In this document: positions 1-8,116 of the stretch, piece after piece
How the letters are laid out: each line of letters opens with the position of its first letter
How positions within the stretch are numbered: position 1 is the first letter of the stretch
Assembly (NCBI GenBank): GCA_017454585.1
Contig: JAFTCU010000032.1
Location: forward strand, 1 to 32,793
DNA: 32,793 bases
Source: Thermoguttaceae bacterium
Lineage (GTDB): Bacteria; Planctomycetota; Planctomycetia; Pirellulales; Thermoguttaceae
Direction of reading: 5' to 3'
Program-made: the position numbers and the translations under genes
The notes under the pieces: model-generated
The model's database searches: none
The model's input: only the letters and a program-made list of their open reading frames with translations
What the model was told of the DNA's origin: nothing

Positions 1-1
1 C

Positions 2-1654
2 ATCACTTCAACGGGCAATTCCACGATCAAATCCCGAGTCCACATCAACAGCGGGGCCAAAGCGACGATCAACGTCGTATCGGACACGCTGACCATTTCA
101 GGCACGGTCAAGAGCGATGGCGGCTTCACCAAAACCGGCGCAGGCACGCTGACGCTTTCCGGCGCGAACACCTACACCGGCGTCACGACCGTTTCCGCCG
201 GCGCGTTGAATATTACAGGCCCGGTGTTCGCTTCTCGTCTGGTCGTCAACAGCGGCGCCTCGACGACGATCGACGCGGGAGAAGACGGCGTCCTGAACAT
301 GCCCGCCGACGGGTACAATAACTCGGTCATGATCGGGAACGGGTCCAGCGGAAGTCTTACGCTGAACTCCGGAAACGTGACGATCCGCAACGCGAGCAAC
401 AACACCGGCAGCATCCAGCTGGGGACCAACTCCGACACGACAGTCGGAGTGCTGACCATCAACGGAGGCACGATGCAGGTCGATGGCCGAATTCTTATCG
501 CGGCGAATAAATCCGGCGCCCAAGGCACGCTCACGATGAACGGCGGGCAGCTCACGCTTGGCGTTCCCGGCGCATACACCGAAAGCGGCGACCCCGCCTG
601 CGGTAACCTCTGGTTCGGCTACGGCACCAGCACGGTCAACCTCAACGGCGGAACGATCTCCCTGTTCGGCGTGAAGAATAACGGCCCGAAAGACGGCAGT
701 ACGTTCAACTTCAACGGCGGCACGCTTCAGGCCGTCGCCGATAATGACGCGTCGTTTCTCACGCCGATGGGCTCGATGAAGTTCTACGTCAAACAGGGCG
801 GCGCCGTCTTCGATACGAACGGCCATAATGTCACGGTCTCCGCCAAACTGGAACAGGGAACGGGCGAAGGCGATGCCGAGGGCGGACTCACGAAAAAGGG
901 TGAGGGGACGCTGACCCTGACGCAGGGCCCGACCTACACCGGCCCGACGACGGTCGAAGCGGGAACGCTCGCTTTACCGACGGGCGGAACGCTGAATAAT
1001 CTTTCCGGCGGAAGCGCGGATACTGCAGCGAATATCGATGCGACCGGCAAGGATTTGACGCTCAATAATGACGGGACCACCGAATTCAAAGGGGCGATCA
1101 CTGCCGCGGCGATCGAGAAGACCGGCGACGGTACGCTGCGTCTGAACACGGGCGAGACCGGGGCGATCAACGCGTCCAGCGTGACAGTCTCCGCCGGGCG
1201 GCTCGACCTGCAGGGGAACACGTCGTGCGGCGTCACGGTCAACCCGGGCAAGGTTTTCTCGCCGGGCGATACGATCGGCACGGCTACGGTCGGCGGCGAG
1301 TTCAAACTCGATTCCGGCGCGACGCTTCTGCTGGAGCAGGATGCGACCGGGATGGACCTCCTGCGGGCCAGCTCCTTTAGCGTCGATTCGGGGACCATCG
1401 ATCTGAACATGGGCGACATTCTTCCGGGCATTACGTACCCGATCATTCAGAACACGTCGGGCGATTTCGGCCAGGATTACGGCGCCGATTTCTGGACCTC
1501 TTTGCTGATCCCCTCAGACGCAGCTTACTGGAATTTGTCCGTTTTGGGCGACACGGTTTTCGCGGCCATCAACGCCAATGCCGTGCCGGAACCGTCGGCG
1601 TGGATTCTTCTCCTGCTCGGCACGTTCGGCCTGATGTACTGGCGGAAGAAGTGA
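2..1654 (+). CDS. PEP-CTERM protein with autotransporter-type beta-strand repeats (5' partial)
   Basis: The reading frame is open from the first bases, so the start lies outside the window; 550 codons are visible. Two copies of the autotransporter-associated beta-strand repeat (PF12951/TIGR02601 type) are clear: one near the left edge (GGFTKTGAGTLTLSGANTYTG) and one at about 893-1000 (GGLTKKGEGTLTL, TYTGPTTVEAGTL). Between them lie Gly/Asn/Thr-rich strands typical of a beta-solenoid. The C-terminus carries the sorting signal VPEPSAW, a hydrophobic segment and RKK, which is the PEP-CTERM pattern recognised by exosortase; such proteins are exported and anchored in or released from the envelope. 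The cargo function is unknown; an adhesive or matrix role is inference. An internal ATG at 206 is not a credible start because repeat sequence continues upstream of it. Confidence 0.88.
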   Translation: MTSTGNSTIKSRVHINSGAKATINVVSDTLTISGTVKSDGGFTKTGAGTLTLSGANTYTGVTTVSAGALNITGPVFASRLVVNSGASTTIDAGEDGVLNMPADGYNNSVMIGNGSSGSLTLNSGNVTIRNASNNTGSIQLGTNSDTTVGVLTINGGTMQVDGRILIAANKSGAQGTLTMNGGQLTLGVPGAYTESGDPACGNLWFGYGTSTVNLNGGTISLFGVKNNGPKDGSTFNFNGGTLQAVADNDASFLTPMGSMKFYVKQGGAVFDTNGHNVTVSAKLEQGTGEGDAEGGLTKKGEGTLTLTQGPTYTGPTTVEAGTLALPTGGTLNNLSGGSADTAANIDATGKDLTLNNDGTTEFKGAITAAAIEKTGDGTLRLNTGETGAINASSVTVSAGRLDLQGNTSCGVTVNPGKVFSPGDTIGTATVGGEFKLDSGATLLLEQDATGMDLLRASSFSVDSGTIDLNMGDILPGITYPIIQNTSGDFGQDYGADFWTSLLIPSDAAYWNLSVLGDTVFAAINANAVPEPSAWILLLLGTFGLMYWRKK

Positions 1655-1656
1655 AT

Positions 1657-1850
1657 TTGGAGTGCGGTGATGCAGTCGCGTAAGCGACATTCACCGCTTT
1701 CCCTTGCGGCAATACGGCCTCGAAGAGGCCTTTGCCGCTGAAGTACGCTGGACTTTTCCCACGCGAAAACTCTTTTTCGCCACATTCTTTTTAGGTCGCT
1801 AAGTGAAAGCGGCAAAGGAAGCCTTCGGCTTCTGTATTGCCGCACTCCAC
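1657..1850. repeat. R6 composite: three variable-tip hairpin units inside a 10-bp inverted repeat
   Basis: This fills most of the 346-bp gap between the PEP-CTERM gene and the next CDS. Units lie at about 1660-1700, 1704-1740 and (reversed) 1806-1850. Each has arms resembling GCGGYAATR...TTGCCGC around a perfect hairpin tip of different sequence: GTCGC/GCGAC, GGCCTC/GAGGCC and GAAGCC/GGCTTC. The outer ends TGGAGTGCGG (1657-1666) and CCGCACTCCA (from 1840) form a perfect 10-bp inverted repeat. No coding signal is visible. Confidence 0.7.
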
Positions 1851-1852
1851 AT

Positions 1853-1879
1853 GACGGCGCTTTCAGCGTCGCCTTTTTA
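1853..1879 (+). terminator. Intrinsic terminator, degenerate R4 hairpin with T tract
   Basis: GACGGCGC, loop TTTCA, then GCGTCGCC gives an 8-bp stem with one mismatch and one G-T pair, followed directly by TTTTT. It lies downstream of the PEP-CTERM gene and ends 10 bp before the next promoter. The stem resembles the R4 repeat family, so this may be a repeat serving as a terminator. Confidence 0.55.
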
Positions 1880-1889
1880 GTGCCCCTTC

Positions 1890-1918
1890 TTGACATTCGG
1901 TCTGGCCCATAGTATAAT
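1890..1918 (+). promoter_or_regulatory. Consensus sigma70 promoter of the GH5-GH84 unit
   Basis: TTGACA at 1890-1895, a 17-bp spacer and TATAAT at 1913-1918 match the consensus exactly. Transcription would start near 1925, giving a leader of about 75 nt before the ATG at 2001. This also rules out the upstream TTG at 1890 as a start codon. Confidence 0.85.
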
Positions 1919-2000
1919 ACAAAAAATGAAGCCACCCAATCGCGGGAGAGCTGTTTTCGTAAGGGTTTTGAGTCGATTGAATCATCAGAAAGGATTTCAA

Positions 2001-3242
2001 ATGCGCACGATTCGTTCCATTATTCCCCTGATCTCTCTTTTTTCCCTCCTTTTTGTTTTTTGGGCCGGGACGGTTCTGGCGGAAAAGCCGCAGATCGACT
2101 GCTCCAAAATCCGCGGGGTCTGCTACGGGCCCGGGGCGCCAGAGGAGCAGGTCCGGCGGGAGCTTTCCTACGGCCAGCGCGTCGGGCTGAACGCCACCCG
2201 ATTCTGGCTCAGTCAAAGAGCGTGGGAGGCCCGGGGTGACGAGTACATCAAGCAGGTCGTGGACTTCATCCGCATTTGCGATTCCTGCGGCTACAAGTGT
2301 ATGCCGATCCTTTTCAACGGGAACATGCTCAAGCCGGAGACGATCAAACCGGAGGCCTACGAAAAGGCGGACGCGTATGCCACGGCGTTCGTCACGGCGC
2401 TGAAATCGGAGCCGGGCCTTTTGATGATCGACGTGATGAACGAGCCGCTCTGCTCGCCGTGGATCCATCAGTCTTCCGGCGAGGAACGCAAAGGGCGCGA
2501 GCAGGAGATTTGGGCGTTTCTCCGCCGCGAGACGGAACTGGTCAGGCGTCTGGCCCCCGACACACTCGTGACGATCGGCTACACAACGGCCTGGGAGATC
2601 GAGGAATCCACCGCCTCTTTGTGCGACGTCATTTCTTTCCACGACTACAACGATACGCGCGAAAAGATCCGGGCGAACTTCGAGCGGGCGAAGAAATGGG
2701 GCGAGGATCTCGGGAAACCCGTCATTAATACGGAGACCGGCTGCCTCGCCCGGGCCAATCCGTACGAACTGGTCCTTCAGTTCTGCAACGAGTACCAGAT
2801 GGGCTGGTATTTGTTCGAGTTGATGATCCACGGCCGCTGCAGCGACGAGCACGGGATCTTCTACTCCGACGGAACGATCCGGGACGCCGGCACCATCGCG
2901 GCCATGTTCGGGTGCTACCGGAACCGTGGAGAGTCGATCATCCCGCCCAACCCGAACCGGGAGAAAAAGGCGGAGCGCGCGATCCAGCTCATTCGCGAGG
3001 CGCTGACGGAGTACCGGTCGGTGGACTTTTTCGAATACCGCCGCAGTGACAAAAAGAAGCTTCTGGACGCGTGCGAAGTGGCCGCCAATCTGCTGGAAGC
3101 GTGCGAGATGGTGCCGATGAGCGACCTGCCGACGGCCAAAATCGAAAAATTCCGCAACGACCCGAACGCGGACATCGTCGAGATCCGCAAATTCGCGTTT
3201 GAACTGGCCGAGCAGCTCAAGAAACTCTGCCAGATTTTGTAA
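2001..3242 (+). CDS. Secreted GH5-like (beta/alpha)8 glycoside hydrolase
   Basis: The start at 2001 is set by AGAAAGGA just upstream and by the signal peptide that follows (MRTIRSIIPL..., cleavage near VLAEKP, about residue 26). The 413-residue protein has the clan GH-A layout: DVMNEP places the likely acid/base Glu at residue 148, and VINTETGC places the likely nucleophile at Glu245. HDYND and WYLFEL match other conserved barrel positions. After the barrel, residues of roughly 305-413 are Lys/Glu-rich and probably helical, an extension not normal for GH5 cellulases. The substrate cannot be read from sequence; a beta-glucan or mannan type is plausible. A gap of 44 bp with no promoter suggests co-transcription with the GH84-type gene downstream. 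Confidence 0.85.
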   Translation: MRTIRSIIPLISLFSLLFVFWAGTVLAEKPQIDCSKIRGVCYGPGAPEEQVRRELSYGQRVGLNATRFWLSQRAWEARGDEYIKQVVDFIRICDSCGYKCMPILFNGNMLKPETIKPEAYEKADAYATAFVTALKSEPGLLMIDVMNEPLCSPWIHQSSGEERKGREQEIWAFLRRETELVRRLAPDTLVTIGYTTAWEIEESTASLCDVISFHDYNDTREKIRANFERAKKWGEDLGKPVINTETGCLARANPYELVLQFCNEYQMGWYLFELMIHGRCSDEHGIFYSDGTIRDAGTIAAMFGCYRNRGESIIPPNPNREKKAERAIQLIREALTEYRSVDFFEYRRSDKKKLLDACEVAANLLEACEMVPMSDLPTAKIEKFRNDPNADIVEIRKFAFELAEQLKKLCQIL

Positions 3243-3286
3243 AGATTTTCAATTCCCCACCCCCATAAACCAGGATACTCACGACC

Positions 3287-5167
3287 ATGAAAAAAACTTC
3301 CCCTACCGTTTTCGCCTTCCTTTTGGCGTTTCTTTCGTTCCTGCTTCCTGCTTTCCTTCAGGCGGCAGAGTGCCCGATCTTCCCGACTCCACGTGCGGCG
3401 GAAGACCTCGGCCAGACGTTCCGCGTGGACCCTGCAAAAGTCGAGATCACGCTTTCCGACCCGGCCTCGCCCCAGCTTCAGTACGCGGCTGCGATGATCC
3501 GGCAGACCCTGAAAAACCGCTTTGGGCAGAAACCCGGCACGGAAAAAGCGGAAGCCGGAGTGAAAATCTCACTGGGAGTCGCCGCACTGAAAGACGTTCC
3601 GGAAGGCACGACGAACGCGTTCCAGATCTCGTGGAACCTTTCTGAGTCTGGCTCCCCCACGGTTTCCATCAGCGGGAACGACCTGAACGGCGTGATTTAC
3701 GGCGCGTACGCTTTGCTCGACCTTTTCCGCTGGAACGAGGAAAACCAGAGCGTCGAGCTGGCGGCCTTCCAGGTCACGGACTGGCCGTCGATCGCGCGCC
3801 GTGGCAGGCCGCACTTTGTGCTGCGCCAGCACCTGGTTCCGGGGGCGCTGGACGCTTTCGCCCGCGGGAGGATCAACTACGCCGACCTGCGCGACAATCC
3901 GAAGCATCCCGAAACGCCGACCTACCCGCTTTATGCCGCCCCGATGGGGTTCATGCCGGGGCAGGAGATCGACCGCGAGGCCGTTTCGCGCGTCATTGAG
4001 GAAATGCACCGCCGCGGAATGTTCATCTATGCCGTGGTCGCAGCCGCGACGACCAAAAAAGCCGGCGGGATCATCACCGGTTTCGATAAACTGGACGAAA
4101 ACAGTTTTTACGCCGACGTGAACCAGGCGTTTGAGGAGCTTTTGGCTCTCGGTGCAGACGGAATGTGGCTTTCCTTCGACGACATCGGGGTCGGGACCAA
4201 CCCGAAACTTTCGATCCAGAATTTCCTTGAACTTGCGAAGAAGCACGGCCTTTCCGGCGAGCAGCTCGCCTTTACGCCCGCCGTGGGAGCATACAATAAA
4301 GTGGACCACCCGCAAAACCACGAGCTGAGCAAGATCCCGGGCTTTGACTCGATCCAGTGGTACTTCACGACGCTGCCGTGCGAGGCCGATACAGAACTCT
4401 GCGCGAAGATGGGGCTGAAACTCAAGCCCGCCTGGTGGCACAATCTGATCTATTTGCGCGCGGGGTTCCAGAATAACGGGAACATCGCGGTTTCCCTGCG
4501 CCCCGGCCGGGTCGAGTGTGCCGGTTGGGACCCGAAAACGCCGCTCCCCGCGTATATCGAACTTCATCAGCTTTCCGCCGGCTGGCACACTCCGCAGTAC
4601 GAAAAAATCCGCGATTTTCCGAACTTCACGCAGAACGTCATGCTTTTTTGCGTCGGCGGCGGGTTCCCGGAGGAGTACCTCGACACGCTGTTCGGCTTCT
4701 GGGCGTGGAATCCCGAATCCTTCGATCAGGCCCGCTGCGAACGCGCGATCTACGGCTGGATCTACGGCCCGGAAATGGCGCAGACCGCCAAAGAATTTGA
4801 CGCGAAACTCGTAGAACTGAAGAAACTGTTCGTTCTGCCGTCGCGTGGCTTCAAACAGGGAAAAGACTTCCCGCCACGCCTGACCGCTCTGGAAAACCGG
4901 GAAAAAGCCCTCGCGCTGCTCGACGAGCTGGACGCCCTTTGCGCCAAACTGAACGCGGAGGCGCCGAAGTCCTCGGCCCTGAATCGTGACCGGCTGGAGA
5001 TCGTTTACCTGGAGCCGATGCGCAAGACGCTTGAAATCGCGAGATTCTGCGCCACGGCCGACTTCCCCGAGTACGGCCCCGAGTACAAATCGAACGCGCA
5101 GGCCATCTACGACCGGCTCAACCCCGAGCTGAAAGCGATGGACGCGTGGCTGAAACTTTGGAAGTAG
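3287..5167 (+). CDS. Secreted GH84-type beta-N-acetylglucosaminidase
   Basis: The 626-residue protein begins with a signal peptide (MKKTSPTVFAFLLAFLSFLL..., cleavage near LQAAEC). Residues of about 30-165 resemble the alpha/beta domain that precedes GH20 and GH84 catalytic domains (GVIYGAYALLDLF, VTDWPSIARRG). The barrel follows and carries SFDDIG, with Asp298-Asp299 as the adjacent aspartate pair of GH84 (O-GlcNAcase/NagJ family), where substrate-assisted catalysis uses the N-acetyl group. The Lys/Glu-rich C-terminal part is helical. Predicted role: release of beta-linked GlcNAc from glycans outside the cytoplasm. There is no strong ribosome-binding site (AGGA about 12 nt upstream). It appears to be the second gene of the unit starting at 2001. 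The family call is good; linkage specificity is unknown. Confidence 0.82.
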   Translation: MKKTSPTVFAFLLAFLSFLLPAFLQAAECPIFPTPRAAEDLGQTFRVDPAKVEITLSDPASPQLQYAAAMIRQTLKNRFGQKPGTEKAEAGVKISLGVAALKDVPEGTTNAFQISWNLSESGSPTVSISGNDLNGVIYGAYALLDLFRWNEENQSVELAAFQVTDWPSIARRGRPHFVLRQHLVPGALDAFARGRINYADLRDNPKHPETPTYPLYAAPMGFMPGQEIDREAVSRVIEEMHRRGMFIYAVVAAATTKKAGGIITGFDKLDENSFYADVNQAFEELLALGADGMWLSFDDIGVGTNPKLSIQNFLELAKKHGLSGEQLAFTPAVGAYNKVDHPQNHELSKIPGFDSIQWYFTTLPCEADTELCAKMGLKLKPAWWHNLIYLRAGFQNNGNIAVSLRPGRVECAGWDPKTPLPAYIELHQLSAGWHTPQYEKIRDFPNFTQNVMLFCVGGGFPEEYLDTLFGFWAWNPESFDQARCERAIYGWIYGPEMAQTAKEFDAKLVELKKLFVLPSRGFKQGKDFPPRLTALENREKALALLDELDALCAKLNAEAPKSSALNRDRLEIVYLEPMRKTLEIARFCATADFPEYGPEYKSNAQAIYDRLNPELKAMDAWLKLWK

Positions 5168-5180
5168 ATTCGGAGGGTCC

Positions 5181-5316
5181 CCATTTAAAGCCTCCCCTGA
5201 AAGGGGAGGTGGCGCGCAGAGCCGGAGGGGTTTAGAAACCGGGGAAAGTCCGTCCTTTGGTCGGACCCCCCCAGCCTCGCTTCGCTCGGCAGCCCCCTTT
5301 CAGGGGGGCCTTTTTA
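5181..5316. repeat. R1 element, copy a, with outward-facing terminator hairpins
   Basis: The left end CCTCCCC-TGAAA-GGGGAGG is followed by GGCGCGCAGAGCC, an imperfect tip (one mismatch compared with copies b and c), then GGAGGGG and a middle segment. The right end is GCCCCC, loop TTTCAG, GGGGGC, then CTTTTT (5292-5315), an intrinsic terminator for the GH84 gene. Read on the minus strand, the left end is also a hairpin followed by CTTTAAA. The element lies between convergent genes. The remainder to 5421 holds an A/T-rich stretch with a degenerate piece resembling R7 (AATCCGC motifs) and no gene. Confidence 0.8.
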
Positions 5317-5421
5317 ATTGAAAAAATCCGCCTCGATCCGCCCAATCGGCTTAATCCGCGGGGCCTTTTTCGGCCTGCGATTCCTTGCGGGTTTGGTGTT
5401 TAGCGTGAGATTTTAATTCGT

Positions 5422-5464
5422 GTTCGGCTAACGCTGAACTTGACCGGCGAGGACGCCGGCCCTC
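5422..5464 (-). repeat. R5 twin-hairpin element, copy a
   Basis: There are two adjacent hairpins, GTTCGGCTAACGCTGAAC (one mismatch) and CCGGCGAGGACGCCGG, linked by TTGA. The element lies 7 bp beyond the stop codon of the minus-strand LRR gene. The second copy at 6947-6989 has the same position and orientation relative to its own gene. Confidence 0.7.
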
Positions 5465-5471
5465 AGTATTT

Positions 5472-6677
5472 CTATTTCGCCTTAAACGGGATCTCGTGCC
5501 TTTTCGCGAATCTTTCCGCCTCGGACCCTTCCGGGGCACAGATCGTCAGGTTTGGGCAATCTTCGAACGCCATCTCTCCAATTTCCGTCACGCTTTCGGG
5601 GATCACGAGGGACGTTAAAGAGCCGCAGCCATCGAACGCATTTTCTCCAATCACTTCTACGCCTTCGGGGATCTGGTACTCTTTCGCGGAACTGAGGTAC
5701 GCAACCAGTTTTTTGCCGTCTTTCGTCAGCAGGGCGGGACCCTCGGTCTTGAAATTAGGGTGGGCGGAAGAAATATTCCATTTTTTCATGGCCGGACAGA
5801 GGGCAAATGCCCCGCCTCCGATTTTCTTTACGCTGTCCGGAATGACCACCTCGGTCAAGGAGCCGCATTCCTTGAACGCAAATTCTCCGATCACCGTTAC
5901 ACCTTCAGGAATTTCGACGGACTGTAGGGAGTCGCATTCCGTGAACGCATTCTTTTTAATGACCTTGACCTTTTGGGGAATGGTAATGGATTTTAAGGCT
6001 TTGCAGCCCCAAAAAGCCTGCTCTCCAATTTTCGTCACGCCTTCGGGGATCGTGATGGACGTTAAAGAATCACAGCCCTCGAAAGTTCCGTACCCAATTA
6101 CTGTCACCCCTTTGGGGATCACGAAGGACTTTATGGAACTGCAGCCAGCGAACGCCATCCCTCCAATCTTCGTCACGCTTTCGGGGATCTTGACCGATGT
6201 TAAAGATTTACAGCCCAAAAACGCACTCCCTCCGATTATTTTCACGCCTTCGGGGATCTCGAGGGACGTTAAGGACTTGCAGCCTTCAAAAGCGCTTCTT
6301 CCAATCACCTTCACCCCTTTGGGAATGACGACCGAGGTCAAGGATTTGCACCACATGAAGGCTTCGTCTTCGATCTTAGTCACGCTTTGGGGAATGACGA
6401 CCGATTTCAGGGACTCGCAGCCCCAGAACGTGCCCCGTCCGATCGTCTTCACGCCTTCAGGAATGACGACGGATTCCAGGGTTTTGCAGCTCATGAAAAA
6501 ATAGTCAGGGATTTCTGTTGCGCCGTCGGGGAACACGACGTTGATTTCGACGCCGAGGAAGTCGATGATCTTCGTCCCTTCCCACACAAAGTCACCCCGT
6601 CTGACCGGGTCTGAGATGGAGATTGACGGGATCAGGAGGAACGAAACACTGAGCAGGGGAATGAAAAAACGAAACAT
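5472..6677 (-). CDS. BspA-like leucine-rich repeat (LRR_5) secreted protein
   Basis: A 401-residue protein. It opens with a signal peptide (MFRFFIPLLSVSFLLIPSIS) and a short lead (FVWEGTKIIDF). About a dozen 23-residue repeats follow, of the form AFxGCxSLxSVxIPxGVxxIG, the LRR_5/BspA pattern (PF13306). One longer module near residues 295-345 has the sequence type HPNFKTEGPALLTKDGKKL. The C-terminus closes with APEGSEAERFAK, a common BspA cap. No membrane anchor is visible, so secretion or non-covalent attachment is likely; adhesion is the known role of some relatives. It is a paralogue of the larger gene at 29259-31637, sharing the start, lead and cap. Start choice: ATG 6677 follows AAAGG and aligns with the paralogue. 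Confidence 0.9.
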   Translation of the reverse strand: MFRFFIPLLSVSFLLIPSISISDPVRRGDFVWEGTKIIDFLGVEINVVFPDGATEIPDYFFMSCKTLESVVIPEGVKTIGRGTFWGCESLKSVVIPQSVTKIEDEAFMWCKSLTSVVIPKGVKVIGRSAFEGCKSLTSLEIPEGVKIIGGSAFLGCKSLTSVKIPESVTKIGGMAFAGCSSIKSFVIPKGVTVIGYGTFEGCDSLTSITIPEGVTKIGEQAFWGCKALKSITIPQKVKVIKKNAFTECDSLQSVEIPEGVTVIGEFAFKECGSLTEVVIPDSVKKIGGGAFALCPAMKKWNISSAHPNFKTEGPALLTKDGKKLVAYLSSAKEYQIPEGVEVIGENAFDGCGSLTSLVIPESVTEIGEMAFEDCPNLTICAPEGSEAERFAKRHEIPFKAK

Positions 6678-6712
6678 TGGAAGGGCCTTTCGATTTTTGG
6701 GAAGGGGCCAAA

Positions 6713-6851
6713 CCCCATTTAAAGCCTCCCCTGAAAGGGGAGGTGGCGCGCAGCGCCGGAGGGGTTTAGAAACCGGGGAAAGTCCGTCCTTGGGTCGGAA
6801 CCCCCCCAGCCTTGCTTCGCTCGGCAGCCCCCCTTTCAGGAAGGCCTTTTA
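6713..6851. repeat. R1 element, copy b
   Basis: Nearly identical to copy a, including the middle segment (TTTAGAAACCGGGGAAAG) and the GGCGC-GCA-GCGCC tip. The right-end hairpin has degenerated (CCCCCC, TTTCA, GGAAGG) and is followed by CCTTTT. It lies upstream of the minus-strand LRR gene. Together with copy c and R5b it fills the 316-bp gap 6678-6993, in which no gene is seen. Confidence 0.8.
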
Positions 6852-6859
6852 ACGCGCAG

Positions 6860-6909
6860 AAAGCCTCCCCTGAAAGGGGAGGTGGCGCGCAGCGCCGGAG
6901 GGGTTCAGA
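6860..6909. repeat. R1 element, copy c (left half only)
   Basis: Only the left half of R1 is present: CCTCCCC-TGAAA-GGGGAGG, the GGCGC-GCA-GCGCC tip and GGAGGGG. The following sequence (to about 6946) is A/T-rich and has no visible feature. Confidence 0.75.
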
Positions 6910-6946
6910 AAATGGTGCTCAACTATTAATTTTTAATTTAAGGAAC

Positions 6947-6989
6947 ATTCGGCTAACGCCGAACTTGACCGGCGAAGACGCCGGCCCTC
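6947..6989 (-). repeat. R5 twin-hairpin element, copy b
   Basis: ATTCGGCTAACGCCGAAC and CCGGCGAAGACGCCGG form two hairpins linked by TTGA, ending 4 bp from the stop codon of the esterase gene on the minus strand. Two substitutions relative to copy a (A for G in the loop, C for T in the stem) keep or improve pairing. Confidence 0.72.
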
Positions 6990-6993
6990 CGGA

Positions 6994-7965
6994 TCAATGA
7001 ACTCCAAACTTTTCTTTGATCAATTCCAGCGCCTTCTCGACGGTCTCTTTCGTCGGCTGGTGGCCCGTGGCGTGATTGAGGAGGTGGATCTCCAGGCGTG
7101 GGTTGAGCATCTGCGCGCGTTCGAGCTGCGGGCGCGTCTGTTCGCCGTCCGCTTCACCCGCAATCAGGATGAACGTCACCGGGTGCAGCGCGAGCAGTGA
7201 ACTGTGCTCCAGGCCGGTCTTTTGGAACGACGCGATCTTTTCGGGGCCCCAGTACCACGGCGCGTCCCAATTCGTGTCCTCCCAGCGCATTCCGAAATCG
7301 CTCGACCAGATCAGCGAGATGCGGTCATCAAGCGAGCCGGTATAAAACGCCATTTTGCCGCCGAGCGAGTGTCCAGCGATGCCCAGCCGCTTCGCGTCCA
7401 CGCAGTCCTGAGCTGCCAGAAAATCGATCGCCAGCCGCGTGTCGGCCGTGAGTTTTCCCATGCCGGTCCAGGTGGGCTGATCCGCAAGCAGTTTTTCCGC
7501 CGCGCGCCCCCACCACTTGAGGCCCTGCTTCTGGGCGGTCCCGTCCGGGTCGGTGAGCAGATTGTACGGGTACGGCTCGACGCAAGCCACCACGAAACCC
7601 TGACGGACGAGCTGACGGCCGAATTCCGCGTTCTCACGCCCCGGCGGAAGGCGTTTTTTCGTCACGAGGTCGTAGCCGCACATTCGGTCCGGGTCGTAAT
7701 ACGGCACGACGAACCCAGGGCGTTTCTCCCCGGGTTTCAGGTCGAGCGGCTTCAAGAGGAGGAGCTTCTGGCGTGTGTCCGGACTGTTCTGCTGGAGATA
7801 AAACTCGGCGCGGAATTCTGGCGTTTCAAACGTTTCCACGGACGTGACGGTCGGCTCGAAGTCGTAATTTTGCGGCTTGCCGAGCGCCTCGAGCCAGACC
7901 TCGCGCTGGGCGTAGGCCGGGAGAACCGTGAAAAAAACGAGGAAAAAAAGAAGGGAAGAACGCAT
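6994..7965 (-). CDS. Secreted alpha/beta-hydrolase (acetyl-xylan-esterase or dienelactone-hydrolase-like)
   Basis: A 323-residue protein with a signal peptide (MRSSLLFFLVFFTVLPAYAQ, cleavage after AYA). The alpha/beta-hydrolase fold is shown by GIAGHSLGG, with nucleophile Ser200 after strand 5. ILIAGEADGEQ offers Asp273, and NHATGH offers His302, completing a triad in the right order and spacing. The family is close to the Abhydrolase_7/AXE1-like esterases that remove acyl groups from plant polysaccharides. The substrate is inference from fold and context: it is followed by an SGNH esterase on the same strand and the window also encodes a xylanase. The gap to that gene holds a repeat, so the two may be separately transcribed. 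Confidence 0.8.
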   Translation of the reverse strand: MRSSLLFFLVFFTVLPAYAQREVWLEALGKPQNYDFEPTVTSVETFETPEFRAEFYLQQNSPDTRQKLLLLKPLDLKPGEKRPGFVVPYYDPDRMCGYDLVTKKRLPPGRENAEFGRQLVRQGFVVACVEPYPYNLLTDPDGTAQKQGLKWWGRAAEKLLADQPTWTGMGKLTADTRLAIDFLAAQDCVDAKRLGIAGHSLGGKMAFYTGSLDDRISLIWSSDFGMRWEDTNWDAPWYWGPEKIASFQKTGLEHSSLLALHPVTFILIAGEADGEQTRPQLERAQMLNPRLEIHLLNHATGHQPTKETVEKALELIKEKFGVH

Positions 7966-7993
7966 GGGAAGGACTTTCTTTTAATGCGGAATT

Positions 7994-8112
7994 AAAGGCC
8001 CCCTCATTGAGGGGGCTGGCTCGCGCAGCGAGACTGGGGGAGTTAAGTGGCCGCGCGGTTCGACTCCCCCCGGCCCTTCGGGCCACCCCCCTCAAGGAGT
8101 GGGGCTTTAAAA
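7994..8112. repeat. R2 element, copy a
   Basis: The left end CCCCCTCATTGAGGGGG is followed by a CTCGC-GCA-GCGAG tip, CTGGGGGAG, a short middle, then CTCCCCCCGG with a GGCCC-TTC-GGGCC tip and a right-end C/G hairpin ending in CTTTAA. It has the same architecture as R1 but different tips. On the minus strand the left end reads as a hairpin followed by CCTTTAA. It fills the gap between the SGNH and esterase genes. Confidence 0.75.
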
Positions 8113-8116
8113 GTGA

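Noticed and set aside
98..826. Long minus-strand frame opposite the PEP-CTERM gene
   Set aside because: It is the reverse of a GC-rich repeat protein, has no ribosome-binding site and reads as low-complexity Val/Arg/Ala sequence.
1890..2000. Upstream TTG start for the GH5-like protein
   Set aside because: The codon lies inside the -35 box of a consensus promoter, and the signal peptide starts at 2001.
5440..6504. Plus-strand 354-codon frame opposite the smaller LRR gene
   Set aside because: Same artefact: periodic reverse translation of LRR repeats.
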